Shown here: piece by piece, positions 6,204 to 6,326 of the stretch
Layout of the letters: each line of letters begins with the position of its first letter
How positions within the stretch are numbered: position 1 is the first letter of the stretch
Source of the DNA: Pseudomonadota bacterium
GTDB lineage: Bacteria > Pseudomonadota > Gammaproteobacteria > Steroidobacterales > Steroidobacteraceae
Length of the DNA: 6,326 nucleotides
Assembly: GCA_021808195.1 (NCBI GenBank)
Contig: JAKBCE010000142.1
Coordinates: 1 to 6,326 of the forward strand
Direction: 5' to 3'
Position numbers and translations under genes: made by a program
The notes under the pieces: generated by a model
The model's input: the letters and a program-made list of their open reading frames with translations, nothing else
What the model was told of the DNA's origin: nothing
Database searches by the model: none

Positions 6204-6326
6204 ATGAGAGTTCTGGGAACGATGTGCCTGATGATGCTGCTGGCCGGGTGCGCGTCCGGACCGAGCTGCTCAGGGCGGCTGGTGCCGATCAACCGGCCGG
6301 TGACGGTTGCCCCGCGCAGATCGGAA
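6204..6326 (+). CDS. virB7: VirB7-like outer-membrane lipoprotein, 5' part (partial)
   Basis: The frame is open to the window end, giving the first 41 residues. A short signal peptide ends in LLAGC, a good lipobox with Cys16 as the lipidated residue. The mature part begins CASGPSCSGRLVPINRPV. Cys22 followed by G, P and IN resembles the SCKGPIFPLN stretch of Agrobacterium VirB7 (recalled, not aligned here), where the second Cys forms a disulfide with VirB9. VirB7 anchors and stabilises the VirB9/VirB10 outer-membrane core complex. Its place directly after virB6 is the classic one. The rest is outside the window, so total length, and whether an extra globular C-terminal domain is present as in the Xanthomonas antibacterial T4SS, cannot be seen. 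It could also be another T4SS lipoprotein such as an entry-exclusion protein, but the Cys/Pro-Ile-Asn pattern favours VirB7. Confidence 0.75.
   Translation, partial: MRVLGTMCLMMLLAGCASGPSCSGRLVPINRPVTVAPRRSE

Noticed and set aside
1251..6326. Trb-type (trbC-D-E-F) or ICE G-type conjugation naming
   Set aside because: A VirB5 protein with the NYLPENW segment follows the ATPase, then VirB6 and a VirB7-like lipoprotein; this is the virB order rather than trb or the ICE G-type set.
1..6326. CRISPR arrays, tRNA, insertion sequences or attachment-site repeats
   Set aside because: No regularly spaced repeats, cloverleaf-like segment, transposase gene or long terminal repeats could be seen by reading both strands.

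Overview
The window is about two-thirds G+C by eye, densely coding, and typical of a high-GC proteobacterium. The dihaem cytochrome c4-type protein and the VirB-type secretion genes suggest Gamma- or Betaproteobacteria, but the sequence alone does not fix the genus. There is no rRNA, tRNA, insertion sequence, CRISPR array or recognisable attachment site.

Left module (1-820, + strand): the last 20 codons of an upstream gene end at 63-65. Their hydrophobic-alternating stretch closing on a C-terminal Phe resembles the last strand of an outer-membrane beta-barrel. Ten bases later starts a secreted dihaem cytochrome c (76-726) built from two repeated haem domains. A strong intrinsic terminator (771-820) closes this unit. 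Middle (843-1250): a small unrecognised gene (76 aa, - strand) is divergent from the secretion operon, with a 177-bp intergenic region between them that must hold the promoters for at least one of them.

Right module (1251-6326, + strand): the head of a type IV secretion (T4SS) operon in the classic Agrobacterium order without virB1: virB2 (pilin), virB3, virB4 (ATPase), virB5 (minor pilin/adhesin), virB6 (polytopic channel protein), then the first 41 codons of a virB7-like lipoprotein cut by the window end. Spacings are short (12 nt, 7-nt overlap, 17, 39 and 32 nt), so one transcript is likely. VirB4 is full length with Walker A and Walker B intact, so the part that can be seen looks functional.

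Together virB2-virB6 supply the pilus subunits, an inner-membrane channel and one of the energising ATPases. The outer-membrane core complex (virB7-virB10), virB11 and the coupling protein would be expected just downstream. Nothing in the window tells whether the machine transfers DNA or protein effectors. The most interesting points are the unknown divergent small gene at the operon head, the frame relations at the virB3/virB4 and virB5/virB6 junctions, and the possible outer-membrane barrel plus cytochrome pair at the left edge.
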